Shown: piece by piece, positions 17,060 through 25,302 of the stretch | How positions within the stretch are numbered: position 1 is the first letter of the stretch | How the letters are laid out: each line of letters begins with the position of its first letter | NCBI GenBank assembly: GCA_938003855.1 | Contig: CALKXD010000076.1 | Location: 1-39,727 of the forward strand | Direction of reading: 5' to 3' | Length of the DNA stretch: 39,727 nt | Source: an uncultured Granulosicoccaceae bacterium | GTDB lineage: Bacteria; Pseudomonadota; Gammaproteobacteria; Granulosicoccales; Granulosicoccaceae | Notes under the pieces: model-generated | What the model was told of the DNA's origin: nothing | Seen by the model: the letters and a program-made list of their open reading frames with translations, nothing else | Database searches by the model: none | Position numbers and translations under genes: made by a program

Positions 17060-17283
17060 TCTCGATGCCTTAAAATGCCCTTACTCGTGACTCCGCATCA
17101 TTGTGGCGTAAAACGGACATCCCGTATGGAATATATTTCTCATCGCTGACGCTGAATCAGCGTTCCCGCCGGGAAGTCCGGCCGGTAAAATTACAGCTTG
17201 CCGGATCCCCTACGCGAAGTCGCCGTAGTTTTCAGGCCCCTGCGCAGATGACAGGCCCCGGTGACACAACAGGAACAACATCG

Positions 17284-17988
17284 ATGTCAGACAACGCGCA
17301 TTCACACCTCGCAAAAAACATTGTATTGACCGGTGTCAGCCGCGGCCTTGGTGAGGCCCTGACGCATGGATTCATAGCGGCGGGCCACACCGTAATCGGT
17401 TGCGCCCGCAGCACCGGAGCTATTTACAAGCTGACCGGCACCTACCCCGATCCGCACCGCTTCGACGCCGTCGATCTGGCTGACCCCGGGGCCGTTGGTC
17501 ACTGGGCCGACTCTGTTCTCGACACGCACGGCGCGCCGGATCTACTGATCAACAACGCCGCGCTGATAAACCGCAACGCACCGCTCTGGGAGGTACCTGC
17601 GGAAGAATTCACATCGCTGATCAACGTAAATATCACCGCGGTATTTTCGACCCTCAAGGCATTTCTACCAGCCATGATCACAAAACGCGGTGGTGTGGCC
17701 GTCAATCTAAGCAGTGGCTGGGGCCGCTCGGTGTCGCCGGACATGGCCCCCTATTGCACTACAAAATGGGCCATCGAAGGCATGACTCTGGCACTGGCTG
17801 CCGACTTACCCGCCGGACTCGCAGCGGTCTCATTGAACCCCGGGATCATTAATACCGATATGCTGCAAAGCTGCTTTGGCGATCAGGCGGCACACTACGA
17901 CAATGCCGGCAAATGGGCTCAGAGCGCGGTGCCTTTTATTCTGTCACTCGATGCGAGCGACAATGGCAAGACACTCACCGCGCCCTGA
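17284..17988 (+). CDS. Short-chain dehydrogenase/reductase
   Basis: A classical SDR of 234 residues. It has the cofactor motif TGVSRGLG (16-23), NNAA (90-93), Ser143/Ser144 in NLSSGWG and the catalytic YCTTK (Tyr157, Lys161). The ATG at 17284 is favoured: AGGA lies upstream and the SDR fold starts ten residues later, whereas a longer frame from 17101 adds an atypical basic tail. It is divergent from the sigma factor gene. The substrate is unknown. Confidence 0.88.
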   Translation: MSDNAHSHLAKNIVLTGVSRGLGEALTHGFIAAGHTVIGCARSTGAIYKLTGTYPDPHRFDAVDLADPGAVGHWADSVLDTHGAPDLLINNAALINRNAPLWEVPAEEFTSLINVNITAVFSTLKAFLPAMITKRGGVAVNLSSGWGRSVSPDMAPYCTTKWAIEGMTLALAADLPAGLAAVSLNPGIINTDMLQSCFGDQAAHYDNAGKWAQSAVPFILSLDASDNGKTLTAP

Positions 17989-18466
17989 CCCGGTCTTACG
18001 CCCGGTAATCTCTGGCACAGACAACGGATGTATATTCGGGCGGTAACCAGTGCTTTATGAACCATTGCGGCAGCAGTATCGTCGACAACCGCAGGTGACG
18101 TCGCCGCAGATTTGACCACAACCGACCCGACCTTCGTTAATCCTGTACCAGCGCCCCCTTAGGGTTCAGTTCAGAGGAGCCACTGCCCACCCCCGATGGC
18201 AGCCACAAACTTTGCATTGGGCGCTCACCATCGCTTCTTGCCCGCCCCATTTGCCGATACCGGTCAGCGCCGGCAAATATGAGCGAACCTGCTGTATCCC
18301 GGCGAACAATTACCAGACTTCATATTACGACCATCGCGTCGTTTGCGAATCGATCCTTGTACGATACAATCGATCTGAATCAGCAGGTAACAAATGAGCT
18401 ATTGCCACAATCTCGTGTGCTTGCTCGTTCTCTTACCCCCCTACTCCCTCACCCGAAGTATGAACC
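17989..18466. other. Non-coding stretch of 478 bases
   Basis: No convincing gene is present. ATTTGCCG (18249-18256) and CGGCAAAT (18271-18278) form a perfect 8-bp inverted repeat with a 14-base loop. A TTGTA-CGA-TACAA dyad lies at 18357-18369, about 100 bases before the small secreted-protein gene, and may be an operator for it. Confidence 0.4.
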
Positions 18467-18829
18467 ATGAAATCACTACAATCACTCCTCGCTATACTCT
18501 CGATCACACTGTTTGTTGCCGGTAACGCCATGGCTGCAGATCAGTTCCTTGGCACATGGACTTCCGGCGCTAAAGAAGTCTTGAATGTTACTGAAAGCAG
18601 CGACGGCCTGAGCGCTGAATTCATTCGCGTCAACGTAAAATCACAATTTGAGAAAGTTCGTTTTCCGGCCAAAGTAAAAGACGGCGCGCTAGTGATCACC
18701 GGCGAACAGGGCGACCTGTCAGCGAAAATCGATACTGATAAAGGCCTGCTGGTTCTAGGCGGTGTAAAAGCCTTCCAGAAGTTGTCGGCTCAAGACGCAA
18801 ACGCACTGATCGAATCACTGAAGAAATAA
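18467..18829 (+). CDS. Small secreted protein of unknown function
   Basis: A 120-residue precursor. The signal peptide MKSLQSLLAILSITLFVAGNAMA, with cleavage before ADQF, leaves about 97 residues. The mature part reads as a run of short strands (FLGTWTSGAKEVLNVT, LSAEFIRVNVKSQFEKVRFPAKV, GALVITGEQGDLSAKI) ending in a short helix (SAQDANALIESLKK). This looks like a small beta-sandwich or lipocalin-like fold. There is no cysteine and no lipobox. I do not recognise the family. It is a single gene with its own upstream region and a downstream hairpin. Confidence 0.8.
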   Translation: MKSLQSLLAILSITLFVAGNAMAADQFLGTWTSGAKEVLNVTESSDGLSAEFIRVNVKSQFEKVRFPAKVKDGALVITGEQGDLSAKIDTDKGLLVLGGVKAFQKLSAQDANALIESLKK

Positions 18830-18938
18830 AGCAATGCACTCTCGGGGCCTGTTACCCTGGCCGAAAACTCTTTCGGCAACCTTGGCCTCCGGCAGCCAGC
18901 ATATTATCCATACACGGCGCTGATTGCCTGATTCCAGG

Positions 18939-18964
18939 CAACCCTCTCCATTGAGAGAGGGTTG
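18939..18964. terminator. Hairpin between convergent genes
   Basis: CAACCCTCTC (18939-18948) and GAGAGGGTTG (18955-18964) form a perfect 10-bp stem with a 6-base loop. It lies between the secreted-protein gene and the convergent glutamine-synthetase-like gene. The T-tract is absent or weak, so it is a probable bidirectional terminator of modest strength. Confidence 0.5.
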
Positions 18965-19001
18965 ATCAATATCAGAGGTAGTCACCCGCACCAAACCAGG
19001 G

Positions 19002-20342
19002 CTAGCCAAGGTCGAAATATCTTTCCAGCTCGACGTCCGGCACCTTTGCAGCGAAGGCATCCAACTGGCTTTGGCGCGTGGCGGTGTAGGCCTGTATAAA
19101 TTCATCACTTAACCAATCTTTCGCAAAGTCACTGGCACCAAGTCGCTCAATGGCTTCTGGCATTGAACGCGCAAAGTCAGGGCCACCCCCTTGCGTGTAT
19201 CCATTGCCCTGCGTTTCTTCGCAGGGTTCTGTTTTGTTAATGATGCCATCAATACCGGCGGCAACCGTCGCCGCGACAGTCAGGTAGGGATTCGTATCAG
19301 CACCGGGCAGGCGGTTTTCAACACGCATAGATGCCGGGCTGTGGCCAACCGCCCTGAAGCAGGTAGTCCGGTTTTCATAGCCCCAGGTTAATCCGGGTGG
19401 TGCAAACGTACCTTCAGCAAAGCGCCGGTAGGAGTTAACCGTTGGCAGAAACAGCAACGACAAATCACCCAGGTGCTTTTGCAGACCACCAATGAAATGG
19501 CGGAACGTTGTCGACATTCCATGATCATTACGCTGATCATGGAACACTGATTCACCATCGTTGTTTTTCAGCGACACATGTATATGGATTGACTGACTGT
19601 CAGCGGTCTCGCTCCAACGCGGCATATAGGTAATGCACTTATCTTGTCGCGCAGCCAGCACCCGCAGGAAGTTTTTCAACAACACCAATTGATCGGCAGG
19701 CTCCAACCCTTCACCCGCAGCAATGCAGGCCTCCATGAATCCGCCACCGATTTCTTCATGCATTTTGGCTAGATTGATCCTCAGGTGCTCACACATTTGC
19801 GACACCGATTCATACCAGTCAGTCTGCTGCACCTGATAAATTAATAGATCATGGCTGTTGTGCAGGGTCGCCGTGTGCAGATTTCTATAACCCTTCGCAC
19901 GCGCAGTTAAATCAGTTTCGTTGAACAGCGTATACTCTAACTCGAGCCCATAACGTGGCTGATAACCCGCATCAGCCGCACGCCCGAGGACGCGTTGCAG
20001 CAGGGACCTTGGGCAGAGCTTGGCTGTGTCCCCGGTATAATTCGACAGCACCAGCAGATCATGCCCCGGCTTTGACCACGGCAGACGCCGCACGGTAGCC
20101 GGATCTATTAGCAGAGGATCATCGTGAAAGTCGGCGGTGTCATCCGAGATTCCCGGTATCGTGCCAATAACATCAGTGGGGTCGAGTGCCAATGTCACTG
20201 GTGCCATGCCCATACCATCACTGGCGATACCGGCAAGACTTTTAATAGAGACCATTTGCCCGCGCAATAGCCCGTTAGTGTCGGTCATGGCCACTGTAGC
20301 GTAGCGGCTGTCTTTGTTTTTCAGGTAGTCTTCAATAGTCAT
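19002..20342 (-). CDS. Glutamine synthetase family protein, PuuA/gamma-glutamylamide synthetase-like
   Basis: An ATP-dependent ligase of 446 residues with the glutamine synthetase fold. The N-terminal beta-grasp includes VAMTDTNGLLRGQMV. The catalytic part has the metal-binding GLELEYTLF, the EEIGGGFMEACIAAGEGLEPADQ segment, HIHVSL, and GWGYENRTTCFR- and RVENRLPGADTNPYL-type segments for phosphate and glutamate. It resembles PuuA-type enzymes, which join glutamate to an amine. Relatives act early in aniline (TdnQ) and isopropylamine (IpuC) degradation. It is the last gene of the catabolic block, and its ATG overlaps the TetR stop by one base. Ligation of glutamate to an amine substrate or intermediate is the likely role; the amine is unknown. 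Confidence 0.88.
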   Translation of the reverse strand: MTIEDYLKNKDSRYATVAMTDTNGLLRGQMVSIKSLAGIASDGMGMAPVTLALDPTDVIGTIPGISDDTADFHDDPLLIDPATVRRLPWSKPGHDLLVLSNYTGDTAKLCPRSLLQRVLGRAADAGYQPRYGLELEYTLFNETDLTARAKGYRNLHTATLHNSHDLLIYQVQQTDWYESVSQMCEHLRINLAKMHEEIGGGFMEACIAAGEGLEPADQLVLLKNFLRVLAARQDKCITYMPRWSETADSQSIHIHVSLKNNDGESVFHDQRNDHGMSTTFRHFIGGLQKHLGDLSLLFLPTVNSYRRFAEGTFAPPGLTWGYENRTTCFRAVGHSPASMRVENRLPGADTNPYLTVAATVAAGIDGIINKTEPCEETQGNGYTQGGGPDFARSMPEAIERLGASDFAKDWLSDEFIQAYTATRQSQLDAFAAKVPDVELERYFDLG

Positions 20343-21022
20343 CAGTCACCGGTCTTTCGATTGCAATCGATGGAAAGTAGCTTGAGTTGCTTTAAGTCAT
20401 CAGGGACTTGGGTTGAATAAGCCTTAATAAATACAGTCAGGCCATTAGTGATGTACCTGGCAAGCGAGTTTGTATCCGGTATATTATCCGGCATATACAA
20501 AGCCTGAGTGCGCGGCGCTGACAAAATAAGCCCCCATAGATCCTGGGCCGCTAGCTCGGAGTCATCAAACTGAAGCCGGCCTTGAACACGCTGTGATTCA
20601 AGGTAGGTAATCATGCCGCGTAATAGAAAGTCCGGCCCGGCAGCCTGATAAGCCGGGCCAATCTCCGGAAAGCGCTTGACCTCTGCGATCACCAATCGCG
20701 CCAGTGACAGCATATCGGGCCGCAATACAAAGGCGGCATAGGTCCAGCCAAACGCATGCAGTTGCGAAACCATATCCGTGTGAACCGGTTCGGTGAAAGC
20801 TTTTAGCATATGCTCACGCTGGGGTACCAGCATGGCCGTAAACAACTGCTCTTTTGCACCAAAGTACTGGTACAGGGTTGGCTTTGACACCTTCGCTTCA
20901 ACGGCAATGGCGTCCATAGTGGCCGCGCTATAGCCAGTCTCCGAAAACACCTTGAGCGCAGCATCGAGAATTCGCTTTTCCTTGGCAACCCGGTTTTGCT
21001 CGCGTTTATGCAGCGCTGTCAT
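20342..21022 (-). CDS. TetR family transcriptional regulator
   Basis: A 226-residue repressor-type protein. The N-terminal helix-turn-helix (about 14-60) reads RILDAALKVFSETGYSAATMDAIAVEAKVSKPTLYQYFGAKEQLF, followed by a helical ligand-binding and dimerisation domain. Its ATG overlaps the hydrolase stop by four bases and its stop overlaps the next ATG by one, so it is embedded in the operon. It may regulate this operon, with the dyad at 24774-24801 as one candidate site. That assignment is inference. Confidence 0.92.
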   Translation of the reverse strand: MTALHKREQNRVAKEKRILDAALKVFSETGYSAATMDAIAVEAKVSKPTLYQYFGAKEQLFTAMLVPQREHMLKAFTEPVHTDMVSQLHAFGWTYAAFVLRPDMLSLARLVIAEVKRFPEIGPAYQAAGPDFLLRGMITYLESQRVQGRLQFDDSELAAQDLWGLILSAPRTQALYMPDNIPDTNSLARYITNGLTVFIKAYSTQVPDDLKQLKLLSIDCNRKTGD

Positions 21023-22326
21023 GTTGGCATCCGTGCCAGAAAAGACAACAGCCGGGCGTTGAAGTCATCGGGTTGCTCGACATTGCACACGTGTCCGGCG
21101 TCAGAGATAACTTCAAACTGCACATCTGCGTACGGGTCACCGTGTTTCGCAACATCAGTGACAATACGCTGCGCCACACTGCGGATTTCAGCGGGCGGTG
21201 CCAGCCGGTCGTACTCGCCGGTCATCATCAGCACGGGCATGGTCAGGCAGGAGAAATCGAATCGCTCAGGCGGATGAGTAAAGCAGTTCAACGCGTCCCT
21301 GTAGGTAGCGGGGGTGATCGCCGCCATAGATTGATGCAGTTTTTTCCTGCTGGCTTTATCTGCATCGGGACCGGAAATAATATCCACCACATCAGCCGCA
21401 AAGTCAGCCGGTGCAAGCCCGGCATTCAAGGGGGCTTCACGACTCTGCCGGAAGGCGTCACGCGCTTGCGATGTCGCCTCGGACATACCGGTACAACCAC
21501 CGGACAATATCAGCCCTGCGAGTTTGTCTGCAAACCGCATCGCAAACGAGGTGGCGATCCAGGCCCCGTAAGACAAACCACACAGCACCAGTTTCTCAGC
21601 CCCCAGTTGCTCGCAGACACGGAGGATATCGGCGCAGTAATCATCCACTGTTGTCTGCCTCGAACCCGCCTCGCTGTCACCATACCCTCGCAAATCCAGC
21701 GCTGCGGTGCGCATGATGCTGCCAGTCACCGCTAATTGCGCATCCCAGTTGCAGCGACTGCCACCAATGCCGTGCAAAAAAAGACACAACGGACCATCAC
21801 CCCGCGGTGAAACAGAAACCGTCAGCGCCGGAGTGCCGCTGATTTTCAGCGGACTGGACTTCTGACCGGCATTAAACCTAGCGCCATCCTGCGCTGCCGG
21901 TGGCGCTGCACTAAGGCCTGCCAGCGCATCGATACCCGCATGGAATATTGCAGCGCTGCCGGTCGCAATCTCCTTTGCACGCGCCCCGGTTGCCGATACT
22001 TCTGCAGTCCAGCTGATTATACTGCCACCATTGTCCGTGCTTGTTATGTCGATACCGGCGTGGTAGCTGTCTGCGCCCTCTATACCGCTAAGATGCGAAT
22101 ACTGAAGACGGCGGTCAGTATCACTGCGATACGTTAACTGCTCGCGATACCGTGTTGTTTCACCACGCACCGTAAAAGCCCTGATCACTCGCTGCTGCTG
22201 ATCAGTCTCTGCATGGATAGTCTCTATAAGCGGGTGCCAGCCAACACAAAACTGCCGCACAACTCCCCATACCGCATCAGCACTTGAATCAAGGTGACGG
22301 GTGACTTCGACTTTTTCCTGCGGCAT
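21019..22326 (-). CDS. SRPBCC domain - alpha/beta hydrolase fusion
   Basis: A two-domain protein of 435 residues. Residues 1-145 form an SRPBCC/polyketide-cyclase-like helix-grip domain, starting KVEVTRHLDSSADAVWGVVRQF. Residues about 165-430 form an alpha/beta hydrolase with the oxyanion segment FLHGIGGSRCNWD, nucleophile elbow CGLSYGAW, acid in MMTGEYDRLAPP and His in ISDAGHVCN. SRPBCC domains bind hydrophobic ligands, so the N-terminal part may hold or present the substrate cleaved by the hydrolase. The start at 22326 lies just after the acyl-CoA dehydrogenase stop; the 26 additional upstream in-frame codons overlap that gene and look non-homologous. The substrate is unknown. Confidence 0.85.
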   Translation of the reverse strand: MPQEKVEVTRHLDSSADAVWGVVRQFCVGWHPLIETIHAETDQQQRVIRAFTVRGETTRYREQLTYRSDTDRRLQYSHLSGIEGADSYHAGIDITSTDNGGSIISWTAEVSATGARAKEIATGSAAIFHAGIDALAGLSAAPPAAQDGARFNAGQKSSPLKISGTPALTVSVSPRGDGPLCLFLHGIGGSRCNWDAQLAVTGSIMRTAALDLRGYGDSEAGSRQTTVDDYCADILRVCEQLGAEKLVLCGLSYGAWIATSFAMRFADKLAGLILSGGCTGMSEATSQARDAFRQSREAPLNAGLAPADFAADVVDIISGPDADKASRKKLHQSMAAITPATYRDALNCFTHPPERFDFSCLTMPVLMMTGEYDRLAPPAEIRSVAQRIVTDVAKHGDPYADVQFEVISDAGHVCNVEQPDDFNARLLSFLARMPT

Positions 22327-22330
22327 CGCG

Positions 22331-23635
22331 CTAGCCGGCCAGCACGTCGGCATAACCACGCCACAGTGAATTGCGTGAGGTGTCGGGATCACCGGGTGCG
22401 TCATCGAGCTCGTCGGTGTCGTAGAGCGTCAGTACAGACAGGTAGTCTTCCATAATCTCAGAGGTGTAGGGCAGCATCAGCGCACCACAGCGACTGTCGC
22501 GATAGATCCGCTCAAGCGGCAGCGACTTCAACATCGCCTGACCGCCGCAGGTTCGAATGGCCATGGCGGCAATTTCCTGCACACCTTCCATCACATTGTA
22601 TTGAGCCGCATACATCCGCAACACCTGCCCTTTTGACGGAAAGCTCTGCGCCTCCATAAACACCTGCCACCACAGCGCACGCATCGCCGCAAGTTTCGAA
22701 TACATTTGACCGACCGTATGGCGCTTGGTGGCATACATGCGACGATCAGCCGCTGGTTGGCCGGGCACCTCACCACGTAAATACGCCACGGTAAAATCAA
22801 ACGCGCCCTGTGCAACGCCCATATAGGTCGGCGACAGCGTTGCCATCATGTGTGGCCAGTGCGGCAGTGTTTTTATAAAAATACCGCGCGGCATCATGAG
22901 ATCCTGCTCTGTGACGAATACATCTTTCAGCACCAGATCACGACTGTTAGTCCCGCGCATGCCGAGCGGATCCCACTCGCCCTGCACCGACAGGCCCACA
23001 GCATCTTTACTGACCACAAATATCATGGTGTCTTCGTGGCGAGGTTCTGTATCCGCAAAGTGCTCGGTACAGACGATTGAGTAATAGTCGCAGTAACCGG
23101 CAAGACTGGCGAATTTCTTAAATCCGTTAATCTTCCAGCCTCCCGCTACTTTTTCACAGCGCGTTTGCGCCGGTTTTGATGTCCAGTTCTGACCAGCTTC
23201 CGAAATTGGCTGGGAGTAGATACCCTGCTCTTCTACCGCGCGGCGAAACTGTCGCTCACGCAATGGCGCAAACTGTGCGCGTTCGTCATCGGTCAGATGC
23301 GGCATCTCATACATAAAGCGTGACCACATCATTGACGAGTTATGCATATTAAAGGTAAGTGCCGTCGCCCCGCAGTACTTGCCGATCTCGGCCCCCGCCA
23401 TGGCATATTCCCCCAGGCTGAATCCGTGCCCGCCAAATGCCGTGGGTACCGTCAGTGTCAGCAAGCCTTCGGCTGCCAGGTCGTGGTAATTATCGACAGG
23501 AAAGCTCGCGCCGTCATCGATTGACTTTGCTCTATCGACAAAGCGTGTTCGACCGAGTTCATTAATACGGTTGAGCACGACCGCCACCTCCGGCCGAATA
23601 CGCGACAGATCATAATAGTCGCCAATGTCACTCAT
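22331..23635 (-). CDS. Acyl-CoA dehydrogenase family flavoprotein
   Basis: An FAD-dependent enzyme of 434 residues with all three acyl-CoA dehydrogenase domains: the N-terminal helices (LAAEGLLTLTVPTAFGGHGFSLGEYA), the middle beta domain (SQPISEAGQNWTSKPAQTRCEKVAGGWKINGFKKFAS) and the C-terminal helices ending LPYTSEIMEDYLSVL. The ATG at 23635 has AGGAGA nine bases upstream; an earlier frame start at 23686 lacks support. In this setting it could desaturate a CoA ester. Some family members instead act as flavin monooxygenases or nitroalkane-oxidase-like enzymes on non-CoA substrates. No CoA ligase gene is present in the block, which leaves this open. Confidence 0.9.
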   Translation of the reverse strand: MSDIGDYYDLSRIRPEVAVVLNRINELGRTRFVDRAKSIDDGASFPVDNYHDLAAEGLLTLTVPTAFGGHGFSLGEYAMAGAEIGKYCGATALTFNMHNSSMMWSRFMYEMPHLTDDERAQFAPLRERQFRRAVEEQGIYSQPISEAGQNWTSKPAQTRCEKVAGGWKINGFKKFASLAGYCDYYSIVCTEHFADTEPRHEDTMIFVVSKDAVGLSVQGEWDPLGMRGTNSRDLVLKDVFVTEQDLMMPRGIFIKTLPHWPHMMATLSPTYMGVAQGAFDFTVAYLRGEVPGQPAADRRMYATKRHTVGQMYSKLAAMRALWWQVFMEAQSFPSKGQVLRMYAAQYNVMEGVQEIAAMAIRTCGGQAMLKSLPLERIYRDSRCGALMLPYTSEIMEDYLSVLTLYDTDELDDAPGDPDTSRNSLWRGYADVLAG

Positions 23636-23700
23636 AGTAATTCTCTCCTGATATTCTATACGCTTGCGGGCGGGCCGGATAACCAACAGACGCCAGTCGA

Positions 23701-24750
23701 CTATCGAGCCAGTTCACCCTGCAGTACCCCCTCTACCACCACCGCCTCGCCATCAAGTTCAATGGTGCAGGCACGCATCGGCAGATCAAAGTGGCCTTCG
23801 GTAAAACGACCCGCGTACTGGTTCGCTCCGGTTGACCAGAGGAAGTTACCGGCCCACGCTCTAAATTCAACCGCCTGCATATCGCGTTTATCGTAGAGCG
23901 CCCCGGACACCCAGCGCGCATCCGGATTCATACCCCATCCGACGTGCGAAAATCCATACGCTTTAGGATCGTCCCAGGCGGCCATGTAATCGCGAAACAA
24001 CTCGGCATCGAGCCCGCGGCCTTTTATTTCGGTGACAAAGTCGTTTTCGACAGTGAAGTCAATTTGACTCGACAGGTAGGTTTTGAAAGTCAGGTTCATG
24101 TCGCCGACATCCATCACAATGCGACCATTGACGGTGTTCGGTCCCGGGAACGCCAAACACAACCCCCCCGGCCAATGCGCGACGTGACCCGGTGTTGTCC
24201 CGAAACCCGCGGTGCCACCACAAGGCGCGTCGCGTATATCTATAGTGAGATCGGTACCGGCTTTGGAGGTCACTCTCATCTGCGATGCCGCCTGCAACAT
24301 CTGCACACCCAGATCAACCTTCGGCCCGAGCCAGGCCTTCGGTTCAGTGCGCTCCAGTATCTCAGGGTGCTCGTTGGTCACCACCAGAATGCGGCCACCG
24401 GCGGCCTCAACCTCGGGCCACTCCGGGGAGTGAATCATGCCCTCTACAGTGCAGTCGACGACGATCTCACATTGCTTCATTGCTTCAATCGCAGCACGGT
24501 TGTGCTGTATGGCTAGTGACGTGCCGGTACCTTTCACCGGCACTGGCGCGGTCTGCGGCGGGCTTGGCATCTTCAACATGCAGAAATCAGCACCGAGATC
24601 GTACAATGCCAGTTCCGCCAGATGAACCAGTACCGGCCGCGACTGTGTCTCGGATATCAGCGCGACTGTGGAGCCCTGCTGAATTCCATTGAGCGCAAAC
24701 ACACGACGAAACGACGCCAGCCATTTTCCTTCAATACGTTCCTGCAGCAT
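23701..24750 (-). CDS. NicX-like protein (2,5-dihydroxypyridine 5,6-dioxygenase family)
   Basis: A 349-residue protein closely matching the length and sequence plan of NicX, the Fe(II) enzyme that opens 2,5-dihydroxypyridine to N-formylmaleamate in nicotinate degradation. The family resembles M29 aminopeptidases. The three NicX iron ligands appear conserved: His269 in FSHVGWGMNPDARW, and His320 and Asp322 in EGHFDLPMRACTIELD. Other matching segments are RVTSKAGTDL, VMDVGDMNLTFKTY and FLWSTGANQYAG. The ATG at 24750 has AGGGG upstream; a GTG at 24774 would add eight residues. The full nic set (nicC, nicE, nicF) is absent, so the substrate may be a different hydroxypyridine or related ring. Confidence 0.82.
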   Translation of the reverse strand: MLQERIEGKWLASFRRVFALNGIQQGSTVALISETQSRPVLVHLAELALYDLGADFCMLKMPSPPQTAPVPVKGTGTSLAIQHNRAAIEAMKQCEIVVDCTVEGMIHSPEWPEVEAAGGRILVVTNEHPEILERTEPKAWLGPKVDLGVQMLQAASQMRVTSKAGTDLTIDIRDAPCGGTAGFGTTPGHVAHWPGGLCLAFPGPNTVNGRIVMDVGDMNLTFKTYLSSQIDFTVENDFVTEIKGRGLDAELFRDYMAAWDDPKAYGFSHVGWGMNPDARWVSGALYDKRDMQAVEFRAWAGNFLWSTGANQYAGRFTEGHFDLPMRACTIELDGEAVVVEGVLQGELAR

Positions 24751-24773
24751 GCCAAGCCCCCTGATCACATGCA

Positions 24774-24801
24774 CAATACTTTACTACACAGTTTAGTATT
24801 G
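24774..24801. promoter_or_regulatory. Nested dyad upstream of the NicX-like gene
   Basis: CAATACT (24774-24780) and AGTATTG (24795-24801) are perfect inverted arms with 14 bases between them. Inside lies a second dyad, TACTA-N7-TAGTA (24782-24798), in an alternative register. It occupies the 100-base gap between the GNAT stop and the NicX-like ATG. This is a plausible operator (for example for the TetR protein of the same block) or an mRNA hairpin. Confidence 0.4.
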
Positions 24802-24850
24802 AGGAAGTCCGATTCGTGGTCACTCTACATTCGGCAGGTAACGCTCCGCT

Positions 24851-25282
24851 CTAGTTTAAAACAAGCACGTGCGATGCACTGCTATCACTGATCGCCGAAA
24901 ATCCAAGTAACTCATAAAAGCGGCCGGTGTTTTTGTCCGGTACCCGCAAACGTATTCGCGAAAAGTGATTCGCTGAGTGCTCAATGCATTGCCGAACCAA
25001 CGCCGCGCCGATTCCGCCGGCACGGAACTCCGGCAGTACGTACAGATGGCGAAGCCGGGCCACGCTGCGATCACAGACATAGGGATCGAGGTTGATACCA
25101 CAGACACCAACGGTTCGGTTGTCACTGCTCGCAGTGAAAAAAACCTCGCCGTCGCGATCAAAGCAATTACTCTGCTGCCGCCACTCGTCAGTTAACCGAC
25201 GAACAAAAACAAAACCCTCGGCCTCGCTTTGCAGTACCAGGTCGTCAATATCGGCCGGCAGTCCGGTGACAGTCTGGATCAT
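24851..25282 (-). CDS. GNAT family N-acetyltransferase
   Basis: A 143-residue acetyltransferase. The acetyl-CoA pyrophosphate loop is RAGGIGAALV in the segment LRHLYVLPEFRAGGIGAALVRQC (about 80-102). The C-terminal segment RLRVPDKNTGRFYELLGFSAI is the typical last strand-helix. It starts 20 bases after the upstream hydrolase stop, within the catabolic operon. It could acetylate an amine intermediate or be a bystander; the sequence does not decide. Confidence 0.87.
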   Translation of the reverse strand: MIQTVTGLPADIDDLVLQSEAEGFVFVRRLTDEWRQQSNCFDRDGEVFFTASSDNRTVGVCGINLDPYVCDRSVARLRHLYVLPEFRAGGIGAALVRQCIEHSANHFSRIRLRVPDKNTGRFYELLGFSAISDSSASHVLVLN

Positions 25283-25302
25283 CGTAACACCGCGACAATC
25301 GC

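Noticed and set aside
17101-17283. N-terminal extension of the short-chain dehydrogenase
   Set aside because: The extension is basic and unlike SDR starts. The ATG at 17284 places the TGxxxGxG motif at its normal distance.
23944-24516. Plus-strand frame of 190 codons opposite the NicX-like gene
   Set aside because: It is antisense to a well-supported enzyme, has no ribosome site and shows no motif.
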